A stretch of DNA of 64,000 bases, from positions 4,029,001 through 4,093,000 of the forward strand of contig NZ_CP112866.1 in the NCBI RefSeq assembly GCF_026410085.1, in the 5' to 3' direction. Position numbers and translations under genes: made by a program. Source of the DNA: Pseudomonas quebecensis (GTDB lineage Bacteria > Pseudomonadota > Gammaproteobacteria > Pseudomonadales > Pseudomonadaceae). Position 1 is the stretch's first letter. Each line of letters starts with the position of its first letter. Under the pieces are notes generated by a model. The model did no database searches. It was not told where the DNA came from and saw only the letters and a program-made list of their open reading frames with translations. Below are positions 17,301 through 25,030 of this stretch, one piece after another.

Positions 17301-19469
17301 GACTACCGACCTGGCCAGGGCGCGATCTTCAAGGCGTGGTTGAAGGAGAAACTGGAGCCACCGGTTGAACGGCGCACCGTGCTGCAAGCGGCGACGCGAC
17401 GCCGGGTCGACGAGCGTACAGTGCAAACCTTGTTGCAAAGACCCCTGTTCAAAACCTTCCGCCGCTGGCTTCGGGATGACCCGCCCAGGCAACGCCCGAC
17501 GGTTAAACAGACCTTGACCCGATTGTGCCCTCGCCTGAGCGAGGAACAGATACAACAGGTGACGGCATCGCTGAACACATCGCAAGGCGAAGAACTGCTC
17601 AACGCGCTGGAAGCTGACCACACGAAGCTGCTTAAAGAACTGGAAAAGTTCCGCAACAGCCACCCCACACTCGTGCGAGCAGAAGGCCTCCTTACGCTTG
17701 ATGAACGGCTCATGCGAGCCAAAATCATCATTGAATTGCGAAGCAACTGGGAAGACGGCGCCTATCTGCGCATGCTCCCTGCGCAACCGAGAGCTCGCGG
17801 CACCCTGCTGGACCTGAGCGAACTGGTACTGGGCCGTTACATACGGCGCCTGGAGCCGCTGGCGGCTGATTTCAGCCATGTCACCCGCTTGAATCTCAGC
17901 GGCACGAGGCTGGGGGACGGGGACAGTACCTTCCTGGAAAACTTCCCCAACCTGCGGGCCGTGGACCTATCACACAATAACCTCAGCGCCCTACCGCCCC
18001 AACTGCCGAAGATGAATAACCTGCGCGCGCTGAACCTGAGCGAGAACCCCATCGCCTGGCGCCCCTCCGACTACGCGATCCTTGCACAATGTCCACACCT
18101 TCGGTCATTGAACCTGGAAGGCAATACCCAACTGGAAATTGCGCCGGACATCAGCCACATGAGGGACCTGCGCCAGCTGGTGCTGCGCCGAACCCGCATC
18201 AGGCAATGGCCGAACGGGCTGGAAAGCCCCAGGCTCGATATCCCGGAACTGGACCTGAGCAACACCGCGATCACGACTGTTCCCGAGTTCGCACTGGATT
18301 CGGTGGGCGCCCGGATCGTGGCCAGCAGTTGGTTGGACCGCACAAAGCTTGAACGCCTTGATGAAGACCGGTTCGTCAGCTATCGCCGAGGCTTCGGTAT
18401 CGACCCTTACCGCACCGTTCCGCGCGGCGGCAGGGCTGCCAGCCAGTATTGGGTCGCGGGCCTGGAGGGCGAATCGCTCGCCGTCGCCAGAAAAGTATGG
18501 GATGACCTCGAACGGGAACACGGCTCCCAAGGCTTCTTCGACGTGCTCAGGCTGTTGCAACCGCCCGAACAGTTCCAGACCGAACTCGATGCACAGCTCT
18601 ATGAGGCGGGCCGCTCGGACCTTTCCATCCGAGTCTGGCAGATGCTCTTCGCGATGGATGAGAACCCACAATTCCGTGAACGGATGTTCAGCCTGGCCGG
18701 CGTGCCGGACAATTGCGCCGACGCCGGCGCGTATACGTTCAATCGCATGGGCGTCGAGACCCTGCTGGAAGAGATACACCGAGACAACAGCGCGCCAGGG
18801 TTGGCCACCCGGGAAAGCCGCCTGGCACACCTGGCCATGCAGTCCTGGCGACTGGATGAGGTCAACCGTCTGGCCGGCAAGGAAATCGAGTACCGTGTCA
18901 AACCCGTCAGCAAGGGCGGACTGGGGTTGGCCTTTGGCAGCGGTGCCAACGAGGTCGACGATGTGCAGGTGCACCTGGCCTACCAGACCGGGCTCAAGAC
19001 GCGCCTCGACCTGCCGTGGTTATCCGAACATATGGTGTACCGCAACACCGCCAGGGTCACGCAGACACACCTCGACGACGCGGCCATCAAGATTGCCGCG
19101 GCCGAAGAAGGCGACGGCCTGGTCGACGGCATGCTGAAACAGCCGTTCTGGAGCGATTATTTACAGGACACGTATCTGGAAGCGTTCAACACTCGACGCG
19201 AGGCTCGCAACCAGGCAGGCAGCCAACTGGAAGACTTGCTGGACCTGCAAAAGCAATGGGCCGACGCGTCCGTATCGACTGAGCGCAAAGCCCGCCTGCG
19301 CGAGCAACTTGTCGCACTGGCGGACGCTTTGGAGATCGCACAGGACGAGGCGCTGAGCGACCAACCACTGGCGGACGACACCGTGCTGCGGCTCTACACC
19401 CATATCCAGCGTGATTACATCGAACTGGGCCGGCAACTGACGCGCCAAGCCCTGGCCGACATGATTTGA
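14349..19469 (+). CDS. LRR protein with C-terminal NEL-type E3 ubiquitin ligase domain
   Basis: A 1706-residue protein resembling Pseudomonas NEL effectors. Residues 1 to about 1100 form a large N-terminal region of the kind called DUF6543 (dermonecrotic-toxin-like), with a hydrophobic stretch near 455-480 (IASSLLNMALLVVTPFVPLLGELMLAY). Leucine-rich repeats run from about 1154 to 1320 (RLNLSGTRL, AVDLSHNNLSALP, ALNLSENPI, SLNLEGNTQ). The NEL domain follows (about 1380-1700) with catalytic Cys1456 in NCAD, the CxD motif of IpaH/SspH enzymes. Such proteins ubiquitinate eukaryotic host proteins after delivery. No secretion genes are nearby and no signal peptide is visible. The start is the ATG at 14349. 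Confidence 0.85.
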   Translation: MADSSTLHPLAAPLPAAAADDKGPHYQLIKTKTPDWLANADLERVYPLNDLALHRPNWHVNASLQQQATLNALNGQAWAAQNKVDQKLRHVQDVYAFAEPLLTRAIKDQYGLDLDVKNTYLHIYTPKQLPWYALALSNGVTSRDVSLLDAALHNFARHERFERYSCYITRPDYRGHFNILRLERTMSLEQFKQLCRGLDLGARYQRHLNESLLPSEPVAQAYLQLHVIASQKAALKAAAQVALMKNDLDASGHAVVMGVLDGTEKRATFYQLNILDTPLTGILLITSDLEKASHIAKVIAYIPHDPVSPLKQYASTAEFALELSRRLQLNAALASSKHVPQHTYQQFFSQFVPHSRRGLFFATLAERLYHVQWHERGPLDPAPAWCEDPVSKPLLQFDVTPITGDLWRQLYQASFNKILNDARSLAVSTAQADDNERRRWWDNTLKIASSLLNMALLVVTPFVPLLGELMLAYTLYQLTDDVMESIVELSEGQADEAAQHVISVITDVMQLAILGTGGVLAKEVLFKPSTFVDSLKAVTVNDQPRLWNPDLTPYARKDLSVPEGSQPDASGLYEHQGEKVLRLDDQHLIVEHDAQSNLHRVKHPSRPGAYAPLIERHASGAWVHEGEAPDNWGSETLQSRLGPLVEGLTPAQRELACEISGTHDGALRMMYANRDSVPPLLADSLKRLKLRDEVQLGPEKIRAGAAIELPTNWSVQVTSELPGWPAGKAIKVFTNSDLSGYSMTYGAIDATEANTLRISHQAVEANQLPEQLSGFLSEAQFRALLPGALAESSAERTQALRNYLADKLEQENIVIFNHLYSTGEVLDTVQGQLLQQQFPQLPKDLAASLLLRVSPRELAVMSSEQRIPLRLKNLGRALANEVRASHASEGFYNDAWLTPDTERMALNILRLHTDALGDLTIAIHEQTANGALRCQLGPAEAGSQSILLYKGQGRYQIHEPRQPAPQAQYSFYEAVLRAVPPDALDYRPGQGAIFKAWLKEKLEPPVERRTVLQAATRRRVDERTVQTLLQRPLFKTFRRWLRDDPPRQRPTVKQTLTRLCPRLSEEQIQQVTASLNTSQGEELLNALEADHTKLLKELEKFRNSHPTLVRAEGLLTLDERLMRAKIIIELRSNWEDGAYLRMLPAQPRARGTLLDLSELVLGRYIRRLEPLAADFSHVTRLNLSGTRLGDGDSTFLENFPNLRAVDLSHNNLSALPPQLPKMNNLRALNLSENPIAWRPSDYAILAQCPHLRSLNLEGNTQLEIAPDISHMRDLRQLVLRRTRIRQWPNGLESPRLDIPELDLSNTAITTVPEFALDSVGARIVASSWLDRTKLERLDEDRFVSYRRGFGIDPYRTVPRGGRAASQYWVAGLEGESLAVARKVWDDLEREHGSQGFFDVLRLLQPPEQFQTELDAQLYEAGRSDLSIRVWQMLFAMDENPQFRERMFSLAGVPDNCADAGAYTFNRMGVETLLEEIHRDNSAPGLATRESRLAHLAMQSWRLDEVNRLAGKEIEYRVKPVSKGGLGLAFGSGANEVDDVQVHLAYQTGLKTRLDLPWLSEHMVYRNTARVTQTHLDDAAIKIAAAEEGDGLVDGMLKQPFWSDYLQDTYLEAFNTRREARNQAGSQLEDLLDLQKQWADASVSTERKARLREQLVALADALEIAQDEALSDQPLADDTVLRLYTHIQRDYIELGRQLTRQALADMI

Positions 19470-19473
19470 CCGG

Positions 19474-19722
19474 CATAGGTATCTTCACAAAGGCTTGCCC
19501 GCGGTGGCCGTCAATATCTACATAAACCGCACAGGCTGCCACACCACGCTGTGGTGAGCAGGCTTGCCCTGCGCTGGGCTGCGAAGCGGCCCCAAACCCA
19601 GGCACCTCGGTGTGTCAGCTAAACCACTTCGCCTCAAATGGGGCTGCTTCGCAGCCCAACGCGGGACAAGCCCGCTCACCACAGAGTTATTTCAACCTTT
19701 GAAACGTGTGTAGATATCTATG
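19474..19722. repeat. Composite REP-type element, copy 2, with terminal inverted repeats
   Basis: Bounded by CATAGGTATCTTCAC and the near reverse complement GTGTAGATATCTATG. Inside is an inverted pair of GTGGTGAGC(A/G)GGCTTG / CAAGCCCGCTCACCAC cores enclosing GCTGCGAAGC / GCTTCGCAGC palindromes. It starts 5 bp after the NEL gene. Confidence 0.65.
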
Positions 19723-19827
19723 GCTATCGGGGCCAAATGCACCGAGTCGCCGGATGGCGCGGTGTTGCTGAGTTAGGTGTTTGGATGTAGCGAGTGGTGA
19801 TCCCTCTCTGACCCAGAGGAATCTAAC

Positions 19828-19860
19828 TGTGGGAGGGGGCTTGCCCCCGATGGCGGCCTG
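19828..19860. repeat. REP element (GTGGGAGGGGGCTTGCCCCC family)
   Basis: A single copy of the palindromic GGGGGCTTGCCCCC core with the usual flanks; also found in several other gaps of this window. Confidence 0.7.
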
Positions 19861-20021
19861 ACAGCCGACCAGGATGTTGGGTCAGACCGAGTACATATCC
19901 GTTGCTGCGGTCATGGCGGCTATGGGTTCCGCCCTTACGGCGGGTCACTTTTGGAAGAGCGCCAAAAGTAACCAAAAACGCTTCGCCCCACCACTCGGCA
20001 CCTCGCTCAGGCTCGGTGTGC

Positions 20022-20131
20022 CCGGAATCCGACATTGATTTGGGGGGCCGCCGCCACGCGCCATCCATGGCGCGGGGCGGCTAAACCGGCATCCCTGCCG
20101 GTTTACCCCCCAAATCAATGCCGAATTCCGG
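20022..20131. repeat. Long imperfect inverted repeat (26-bp arms)
   Basis: Arms at 20022-20047 and 20106-20131 match at about 23 of 26 positions. They end in G6 and C6 runs facing a loop that holds two further small palindromes (CGCGCCATCCATGGCGCG and CCGGCATCCCTGCCGG). The preceding bases from 19920 (GGGTTCCGCCCTTACGGCG...) belong to a dispersed Pseudomonas repeat. No gene is seen in the gap 19470-20423. Confidence 0.65.
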
Positions 20132-20204
20132 CCAGCGTGGTTAACGGGGCGCCTGAGGTCAAAAGCGAGAGCAAGAGCGGCTCGCTTCGCATCGTGGTTA
20201 GGGT

Positions 20205-20415
20205 TGGTGGCTGCATGTCTTCGGTGAAAACATAGCCTGAGAAAATGAGGTTCTTGTAGTGAACGGGCTTGCTGTGGTGAGCGGGCTTGTCCCGCGTTGG
20301 GCTGCGAAGCAGCCCCATTTGAGGCGAAGTGGTTTAGCTGACCCAGCGCAGGGCAAGCCCGCTCACCACAAAAGAATCGCTTATTTTCACCGCAGAAATG
20401 TAGATACCCGTGCTG
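20205..20415. repeat. Composite REP-type element, copy 3 (inverted)
   Basis: Begins CTTCGGTGAAAA...CCTGAGAAAATGAGG, the reverse complement of the right end of copy 1, followed by the paired GTGGTGAGCGGGCTTG / CAAGCCCGCTCACCAC cores and a terminal ATGTAGATACC. It abuts the 3' end of the fimbrial operon. Confidence 0.6.
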
Positions 20416-20423
20416 TGCGCCGT

Positions 20424-21164
20424 TTAGCCGTTCACCTCCACAAGCCTTTGGCTGTCGCCTTCGACCAAATAAAAACGGTACGTGCGCCCGGCCTGTTTTT
20501 CGAAGCTGAAAGTACGCCCCGGAAAGATATGGTTCTTGGTGGTCGGCGCGCACGACGTGCGCTTGGCCACCGAGCAATCCTTGAACTCATCCACCATCAC
20601 CACGGTGTTCCCGGCGTTGCGCAACGTATAGCGCTGCCCGCCGTTTTCGATGCGCGTATCGAAGCGGCTGTTATCGGGCCGCACAAAGAATACCGTGCCA
20701 TACCCAGCCATTACCTGGACACCGCCCACTACGGTTTCTACATAAGCTTTGCGTTCCTCCTCACTCACACCAAACTCGTCGCCTTTCTCCGGCGCAACCG
20801 GCAGGTAGCGCACGCGGAAGTAGCGTTCGCGCTGACGGTCGCCGATGAACACAAACCGCGTACTTTGCATGCCATCAGCCGGCACGATCAGGCGCGCGGG
20901 GCTGGCGATCAGGCCATTGCGCGTACGGCCGTCCGGGCCGACCTCCAGTGGCACTTCATCGTAGGTGCCGTTGGGCTTGTAGAGCATTTCGCTGATGTTG
21001 ACCTTGACGAAGGCAGTGGAAGTGCCGCCGTTGTATATCCGCTTCAGATAAGTGCCTTTGTCGCCCGGCAAATAGTCGTAGAAATCGCCGACGCTGATGT
21101 TCGGCCCCGCCTGAGCGCCCAGGGAACACAGCAATAAAGCCAGGCCCGCACATACACGTTTCAT
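20424..21164 (-). CDS. CS1-type fimbrial periplasmic chaperone (second copy)
   Basis: A 246-residue periplasmic chaperone of the alpha (CS1/CFA-I) fimbrial class, which caps pilins and delivers them to the usher. The signal peptide is MKRVCAGLALLLCSLGAQA. The start at 21164 is chosen because AAGGAG lies five bases before it; the ATG at 21185 overlaps the preceding stop but has no signal. It is clearly paralogous to the chaperone at 21718-22464: both share SVGDFYDYLPGDK-like starts, LIVPADGMQSTR, AGYGTVFFVRP and DEFKDCS...TTKNHI. Last gene of the operon. Confidence 0.85.
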   Translation of the reverse strand: MKRVCAGLALLLCSLGAQAGPNISVGDFYDYLPGDKGTYLKRIYNGGTSTAFVKVNISEMLYKPNGTYDEVPLEVGPDGRTRNGLIASPARLIVPADGMQSTRFVFIGDRQRERYFRVRYLPVAPEKGDEFGVSEEERKAYVETVVGGVQVMAGYGTVFFVRPDNSRFDTRIENGGQRYTLRNAGNTVVMVDEFKDCSVAKRTSCAPTTKNHIFPGRTFSFEKQAGRTYRFYLVEGDSQRLVEVNG

Positions 21165-21184
21165 AATGACTCCTTGGAAAACCA

Positions 21185-21718
21185 TCACGGCCGCACCGCA
21201 TCGAACAGCAGCTCGACGCTGCCGTAGTACTCACCCGGGGTAAAACCGTCCGCCGGCTGCACCGCCGAGATGTCCAGCAGGACACGCTTGCCCAGCCGCG
21301 CCTCGTCATGGGACACCACCAACCTGTCGTCCAGGCCCAGCACCTGGCCGTTGAAGGTCACGCTGAGGTCGATGTAGGTACGCCCTCCATTGAACAGCGT
21401 GGGCAACGCGCCCAGGCGTGCATTGATGCCGCCCGCCGAGCTTTTCACGTCGAAGTGTTCGCGCAGCGGCCGCAGGCGCCCCGGCACCAGCTCCCAGACC
21501 ATCTGCTGCTCACGCTCCAGGAACCCTGGGTCCACCGGCAACACGTAGAAGTCCTGGGTAGGAATGGTCACCGAAACGTCGAACACCTCGACTTCGCGAA
21601 TCGCCTGCGCCGGGGTGCTGAGCAATACGCCCACCAGCAACACCAGGCCCATCAGGATTTTGTACAGCGCGTCATACGCTGGCCGGGGCCACTCGGGTTG
21701 GATTTTTTCACTGACCAT
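21185..21718 (-). CDS. CS1-type fimbrial subunit, minor pilin candidate
   Basis: A 177-residue protein with the CS1 pilin layout: after an unusually long N-terminus (about 22 residues before the hydrophobic core ILMGLVLLVGVLLSTPAQA) come VSVTIPTQDFYVLPVDPGF and LSVTFNGQVLGLDDR, which align with IKATIPTQQFHAQPVDPNW and LTTTFNNVTLTGSPL of the major pilin. Its ATG overlaps the stop of the upstream chaperone. Position between two chaperones and divergence from the main pilin suggest an initiator, minor or alternative subunit rather than the shaft subunit. Confidence 0.8.
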   Translation of the reverse strand: MVSEKIQPEWPRPAYDALYKILMGLVLLVGVLLSTPAQAIREVEVFDVSVTIPTQDFYVLPVDPGFLEREQQMVWELVPGRLRPLREHFDVKSSAGGINARLGALPTLFNGGRTYIDLSVTFNGQVLGLDDRLVVSHDEARLGKRVLLDISAVQPADGFTPGEYYGSVELLFDAVRP

Positions 21719-22464
21719 CAGCCTTTGACCTCATAGGTTTTTTTCTCGCTGCCTTCGATCAGGCTGAAGCGGTACACCCGCCCCGCCTGCTTATCAAAGC
21801 CGAACGCACGGCCCGGCAAAATGTGGTTCTTGGTAGTGGGCTGGCAGTCCGTTGGGTCGGCGGCGGAACAGTCCTTGAACTCATCGACCACCACCACGCT
21901 GTTGCCGGCGTTGTTCAACTGATAACGGCCGGCGCTGTCGTCCACGCCGGTTTCGAACCAAGCGGCCTTGGGCCGCACGAAAAACACCGTGCCGTACCCC
22001 GCCAGCACCGTAACCCCGGCCGACAAGGCGCCTTTGTAGGCTTCGCGTTCTTCCTCCGGGAGGGCGAACTCGTCGTCCTTCTCGGGCATTACCGGTACGA
22101 AGCGCACGCGGAAATAACGCTCTTTTTCCCGCTCGCCGAGGTACAGCAAGCGGGTGCTCTGGACGCCATCGGCCGGCACAATCAGGCGTGACGGGCTGGC
22201 CATCAGCCCCTCCCGTACGCTGGGGTCTGCGCCGGGCTTGAGCTCCACCTCTTCGGATGAGCCGTCGGCGTTGTAGAGAATTTCCAACACTTGAATACGC
22301 ACGAAGGCGGTACTGTCGCCGGCGTTATAGACCCGTTTGAGGTAGGTACTTTTATCGCCGTCCAGGTAGTCGTAGAACACCCCGACGTTGAGGCTGGGGC
22401 CAGCGTTCGCGCACAGCGGAAAACCGCACAATGCGCCCAGCACCAATAGATATCTGATCCACAT
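21718..22464 (-). CDS. CS1-type fimbrial periplasmic chaperone (first copy)
   Basis: A 248-residue CooB/CfaA-like chaperone. The start at 22464 gives a signal peptide (MWIRYLLVLGALCGFPLCANA) with GGAGAG just upstream; a longer in-frame reading to 22794 is an antisense-like Arg/Pro-rich extension into the adhesin gene and is rejected. Conserved chaperone segments include LIVPADGVQSTRLLYLG, RYFRVRFVPVMPEK and AGYGTVFFVRP. It probably pairs with the tip adhesin and/or major pilin, with the second copy serving the other subunits. Confidence 0.86.
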   Translation of the reverse strand: MWIRYLLVLGALCGFPLCANAGPSLNVGVFYDYLDGDKSTYLKRVYNAGDSTAFVRIQVLEILYNADGSSEEVELKPGADPSVREGLMASPSRLIVPADGVQSTRLLYLGEREKERYFRVRFVPVMPEKDDEFALPEEEREAYKGALSAGVTVLAGYGTVFFVRPKAAWFETGVDDSAGRYQLNNAGNSVVVVDEFKDCSAADPTDCQPTTKNHILPGRAFGFDKQAGRVYRFSLIEGSEKKTYEVKG

Positions 22465-22493
22465 GACTCTCTCCAATAAGACGCGGTACGCCA

Positions 22494-23744
22494 TTACAAA
22501 TCCGAATCCCAAATCACCGTGGCCTGCCCGGAATAGGTGCTGCCGCCCTGGGTGAGCATGGCCTCGACGTGTTCCCTGGCGACTTCGAAATGCAGGGTTC
22601 CAGGACGACGGTTCACGTAGTACCGAGGGTCGAACTGCTCGGTGCCGGCGCCGCTGAGCAGCAAGGGCTGGCGACTGACGGCGGAGCCATCGGGACGGTT
22701 GAGGCCGTTGGGCAGGCTGACGCTGAGGTTGAGCGGCACCTGGTGGCCGGCGGCGTTGCGCAGCGCGCAGGTGTCGCCCATCACGCGCTCGCATTCCAAC
22801 TGCATCTTGAAACGCGATGAGGCCGAGATCGTGAAGGTCTGGTCGCGGAACAACCGCGCCGGTTTGCGGCCCTGGTTCAGCCAGGCTTGCCAGCCGCCCT
22901 GGGGCACCAGTTCAATGCGATTACCGCCGGGGGGGACTTCGACTTTGAGGTCATGTTCAACCCTCAGCGTGAAGTTCAGCGTGAGCAGCGAGTCGTTGGG
23001 CAGCATTACATCGCCCATATCGAAATCCTGATGCGGCCCTAGGGTGTACTGATAAGTCCCCTCGTATTCCCCAGACGACATGCCCAGCGGATTAGGCGTG
23101 ATCAACTCGTAGGTAAAGTCCAGGTAGTTGTAACGCAGCCAGGGAATATCGAAACGGGCCGGCTTGGCACAGACCCCTTCTACAGGCGTTCTCCAGAAAA
23201 AAGTGTAATAGGTATCTGTATACGCCGCGAGCCCCGACCCCGTGCAGGGAGGCGCGCTTCTGAGCCAGCCCCCGCCAGTCCATAAGAGCCCGTGTGCCCC
23301 GGCAGCGGGGACACCGCCACCTACCAGATCAATCACGTTTTCCGTCACATATGACGAGCCGAAGCCTGCCATGCGTATCTTTACCGTTTCCTGCTCCTGC
23401 GTCTGGCGATGCACGACAGTGAGCTCCCTCCATTCAGTCGGGGCGTCGAACATGGCACCTTGCCGGGGATCGGTATGGAGCGCCGCGATGGGTTGGCTGG
23501 AATCAAACCGAATGGGCGCCCGCAAGCTGAATATCCCAAGACTCTGGCATTGCGTCGGATACGATGCGCAGTAACCACTGTTGGGTGTCTTGTTTTCAAA
23601 CTTGTTCAAGTGAGGGTTGGCAGGGTCCGGCTTGAACTCTGCCTCAATGGGCATATCCACGCCCGATGCCGGCATTGCCAGCAATGCCAACAGCAGGCAG
23701 GCGCCTGCTCCCAGACATTGCTCTATCGATTGCGATACGTTCAC
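22494..23744 (-). CDS. CS1-type fimbrial tip adhesin 2 (CfaE/CooD-like)
   Basis: A 416-residue secreted two-domain adhesin. The GTG at 23744 is chosen because GGAG lies seven bases before it; an in-frame ATG at 23759 is the alternative. The signal region is GAGACLLLALLAMPASG. The N-terminal half (to about residue 260) would be the receptor-binding domain and diverges from adhesin 1. The C-terminal half (VEHDLKVEVPPGGNRIELVPQ onward) would be the pilin domain that plugs into the shaft and is almost identical to that of adhesin 1. It ends QATVIWDSDL. Part of the minus-strand operon. Confidence 0.84.
   Translation of the reverse strand: MNVSQSIEQCLGAGACLLLALLAMPASGVDMPIEAEFKPDPANPHLNKFENKTPNSGYCASYPTQCQSLGIFSLRAPIRFDSSQPIAALHTDPRQGAMFDAPTEWRELTVVHRQTQEQETVKIRMAGFGSSYVTENVIDLVGGGVPAAGAHGLLWTGGGWLRSAPPCTGSGLAAYTDTYYTFFWRTPVEGVCAKPARFDIPWLRYNYLDFTYELITPNPLGMSSGEYEGTYQYTLGPHQDFDMGDVMLPNDSLLTLNFTLRVEHDLKVEVPPGGNRIELVPQGGWQAWLNQGRKPARLFRDQTFTISASSRFKMQLECERVMGDTCALRNAAGHQVPLNLSVSLPNGLNRPDGSAVSRQPLLLSGAGTEQFDPRYYVNRRPGTLHFEVAREHVEAMLTQGGSTYSGQATVIWDSDL
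22569..22826. repeat. 258-bp direct repeat, copy in adhesin 2
   Basis: Identical base for base to 23840-24097 (offset 1271), in the pilin-domain part of both adhesin genes. High similarity continues on both sides. Confidence 0.95.
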
Positions 23745-23764
23745 GTGATTGCTCCACATACGTG

Positions 23765-25030
23765 TCAAAGCTCTGAATCCCAGATCACCGTGGCCTGCCC
23801 CGAATAGGTGCTGCCGCCCTGAGCCAGCATGGTCTCGGTGTGTTCCCTGGCGACTTCGAAATGCAGGGTTCCAGGACGACGGTTCACGTAGTACCGAGGG
23901 TCGAACTGCTCGGTGCCGGCGCCGCTGAGCAGCAAGGGCTGGCGACTGACGGCGGAGCCATCGGGACGGTTGAGGCCGTTGGGCAGGCTGACGCTGAGGT
24001 TGAGCGGCACCTGGTGGCCGGCGGCGTTGCGCAGCGCGCAGGTGTCGCCCATCACGCGCTCGCATTCCAACTGCATCTTGAAACGCGATGAGGCCGAAAT
24101 CGTGAAGGTCTGGTCACGAAACAGCCGCGCCGGTTTGCGGCCCTGGTTCAACCAGGCTTGCCAGCCGCCCTGGGGCACCAGTTCAATGCGGTTGCCGCCG
24201 GGGGGGACTTCGACTTTGAGGTCATGTTCTACCGAAAGAGTAAAGTTCAGTGACAACATCGAGTCGCTGGGAATCATCACGTCGCCCATATCAAAGTCCT
24301 GGCCGGGACCGACGGTGTAATGATAAGTACCGGTGTACTCGCCGGAAGACATTCCCAACGGGTTAGGCGTGATCAGCTCGTAGGAAAAATCCAGGTATTC
24401 GTAACGTAGCCAAGGAATATCGAAGCGCGCCTGCTTGGCGCACACACCGTCCCCGGTCGTGGGGGTTCTCCAGAAAAATTGATACCAGGTCACGGTCAAC
24501 AAACCGTAACCGGTACCTCTGCAGGGCGTTGGTGCGTTGACCCAACTCGACCCGGTCCATAAAAGTTGATGCGCACGAGTCCCGGTTACACCTCCCCCCA
24601 CCAGTTCGATCGGATTGTGTGTCACATATCGCGAACCTAACCCTGCCACTCGCACTTTTACCGTTTCCTGCTCCTGGGTCTGGCGATGCACGACAGTGAG
24701 CTCCCGCCATTCAGAGGGAACACCGAACATCGCACCTTGCCTTGGATCAGTGTGGAATGCCGTAATGGGTTGGCTGGAATAAAATTGTATAGGGGCCTGC
24801 AGACTGAATTGCCCATAGGGCTCGCATTGACTTGGATAACTCCCACAGTAACCACTGTTGGGCGTCTTGTTTTCAAACTTGTTCAAATGAGGCTGTGCGG
24901 GGTCCGGCCGGAACTCTGCGCGTATATCCAACTCGGCCGCCATGGCGGGCAGTGCACCGGCCCCGCCTAACAGCACGGCTTTCAGCGCAAACCTCAACAA
25001 CGTCGATGCGTTCAATAGCTTCACCCTCAT
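23765..25030 (-). CDS. CS1-type fimbrial tip adhesin 1 (CfaE/CooD-like)
   Basis: A 421-residue adhesin, start ATG at 25030 overlapping the usher stop (ATGA). The signal peptide spans LLRFALKAVLLGGAGALPAMA. The mature start (ELDIRAEFRPDPAQPHLNKFENKTPNSGYC) is shared with adhesin 2, while the middle of the N-terminal domain (PTPCRGTGYGLLTVTWYQFFWRTPTTGD) differs. The C-terminal pilin domain is nearly the same protein as in adhesin 2. This class of protein sits at the pilus tip and binds host or surface receptors. Confidence 0.85.
   Translation of the reverse strand: MRVKLLNASTLLRFALKAVLLGGAGALPAMAAELDIRAEFRPDPAQPHLNKFENKTPNSGYCGSYPSQCEPYGQFSLQAPIQFYSSQPITAFHTDPRQGAMFGVPSEWRELTVVHRQTQEQETVKVRVAGLGSRYVTHNPIELVGGGVTGTRAHQLLWTGSSWVNAPTPCRGTGYGLLTVTWYQFFWRTPTTGDGVCAKQARFDIPWLRYEYLDFSYELITPNPLGMSSGEYTGTYHYTVGPGQDFDMGDVMIPSDSMLSLNFTLSVEHDLKVEVPPGGNRIELVPQGGWQAWLNQGRKPARLFRDQTFTISASSRFKMQLECERVMGDTCALRNAAGHQVPLNLSVSLPNGLNRPDGSAVSRQPLLLSGAGTEQFDPRYYVNRRPGTLHFEVAREHTETMLAQGGSTYSGQATVIWDSEL
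23840..24097. repeat. 258-bp direct repeat, copy in adhesin 1
   Basis: Partner of 22569-22826, with no mismatch across 258 bp. Differences begin at 24098 (A instead of G) and before 23840. Confidence 0.95.

Noticed and set aside
19902..20577. Several overlapping frames on both strands around the repeats
   Set aside because: They follow the repeats and run into the fimbrial chaperone antisense; no ribosome site, no family.
20259..21137. 292-residue plus-strand frame across the last fimbrial chaperone gene
   Set aside because: It is the reverse-strand shadow of the chaperone and starts inside a REP element.
22465..22794. N-terminal extension of the first fimbrial chaperone
   Set aside because: It is Arg/Pro/Gln-rich out-of-frame translation of adhesin 2; a proper signal peptide and ribosome site lie at 22464.
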